Positions 63,756 through 64,000 of a stretch of DNA of 64,000 nucleotides are shown one piece after another; positions within the stretch are counted from its first letter, which is position 1, and every line of letters starts with the position of its first letter. The stretch is taken from assembly GCF_043641665.1 (NCBI RefSeq), contig NC_092191.1, positions 23,151,581 to 23,215,580 of the forward strand, read 5' to 3'. The position numbers and the translations under genes are program-made. The notes beneath the pieces were generated by a model, which searched no databases, was not told the DNA's origin, and saw only the letters and a list, made by a program, of their open reading frames with translations. Source of the DNA: Enoplosus armatus (taxonomy: Eukaryota > Chordata > Actinopteri > Centrarchiformes > Enoplosidae).

Positions 63756-64000
63756 AGCCTTATTTATTTATTTTATTTATTTATATATTTAACAGGGCCT
63801 AAGAATGTTTTTTCCTGCTCGGGACCGAGTGGTAATACAATATGACAGGTGTGGGGAAAATCATACAGTGCATGTACAACTTAGCAGCATCAGTTGAGAA
63901 TTGGTTCCTAATGAATTTGAAGTACTAGACTTAACCAGAAAGATGACAAACTATTCTAAGCTACATAAATTAAATAGCCCAGTGGCCCGTTTCTTATGGG

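Larger units (their letters stand above)
59966..64000. other. Intergenic stretch without a recognised gene
   Basis: Short frames only. A small piece of the GCTAACAT repeat family lies near 61.68-61.75 kb (ATATTCATGGTCCCCAAAGG). No exon with family motifs seen. Confidence 0.5.

Noticed and set aside
1..64000. CRISPR arrays, operons, phage or plasmid modules
   Set aside because: The direct repeats seen are microsatellites or transposon parts; genes are split by introns and flanked by vertebrate repeats. Nothing prokaryotic was found.

Overview
This window looks like nuclear DNA from a ray-finned fish, most likely a percomorph teleost. It is AT-rich, intron- and repeat-dominated, dense in (CA)n, (GA)n, (AAT)n and (AT)n microsatellites, and carries transposon families typical of fish: Tc1-like, hAT-like and Harbinger-like DNA elements, L2/CR1-type and RTE-type LINEs, tRNA-derived SINEs, a DIRS-like recombinase relic and a Gmr1-like Ty3/gypsy element. 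There are no operons, CRISPR arrays, rRNAs or other signs of prokaryotic or organellar sequence. Almost all long open reading frames are chance or repeat frames.

Only one protein-coding gene could be supported, on the minus strand: the 5' end of a transmembrane (MACIT) collagen gene, best matched to col13a1. Exon 1 coding (27335 down to 27039, 99 codons) encodes a short cytosolic tail with a Q6 run, one membrane segment and the start of an extracellular coiled coil. Exon 2 (18962 down to 18893, 70 nt) continues in frame and encodes the end of the coiled coil, a furin-type REAR site and the Cys-x-Cys-Pro-Pro-Gly entry to the collagen domain. Both splice junctions are canonical and the phases agree. 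Intron 1 is about 8.1 kb. Intron 2 runs at least to the left edge of the window; no convincing Gly-X-Y exon was seen there. A CpG-rich block (about 27.0-28.1 kb) covers exon 1 and is the likely promoter.

Right of 28.1 kb I see no gene, only upstream intergenic DNA full of mobile-element debris. A 5'-truncated Tc1 copy (28.3-28.9 kb) is followed by a composite at 28.96-32.20 kb: a hAT-like element split by an L2/CR1-type LINE, itself split by an RTE-type fragment. Further right lie another LINE relic (35.7-36.5 kb), a tRNA-derived SINE (37.0 kb), a tandem array with nuclear-receptor-like half sites (44.9-45.5 kb), a degenerate Gmr1-like pol (47.5-48.9 kb) with a possible LTR, and a well-preserved 465-bp MITE (59.5-60.0 kb).

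The most notable points are the short hidden exon 2, the integrase-before-RT order of the 47.5-kb retroelement, the inverted pair of related Tc1 copies bracketing both collagen exons, and the long-arm MITE. I did not find a previously unknown gene system. All identifications are by eye, without database searches.
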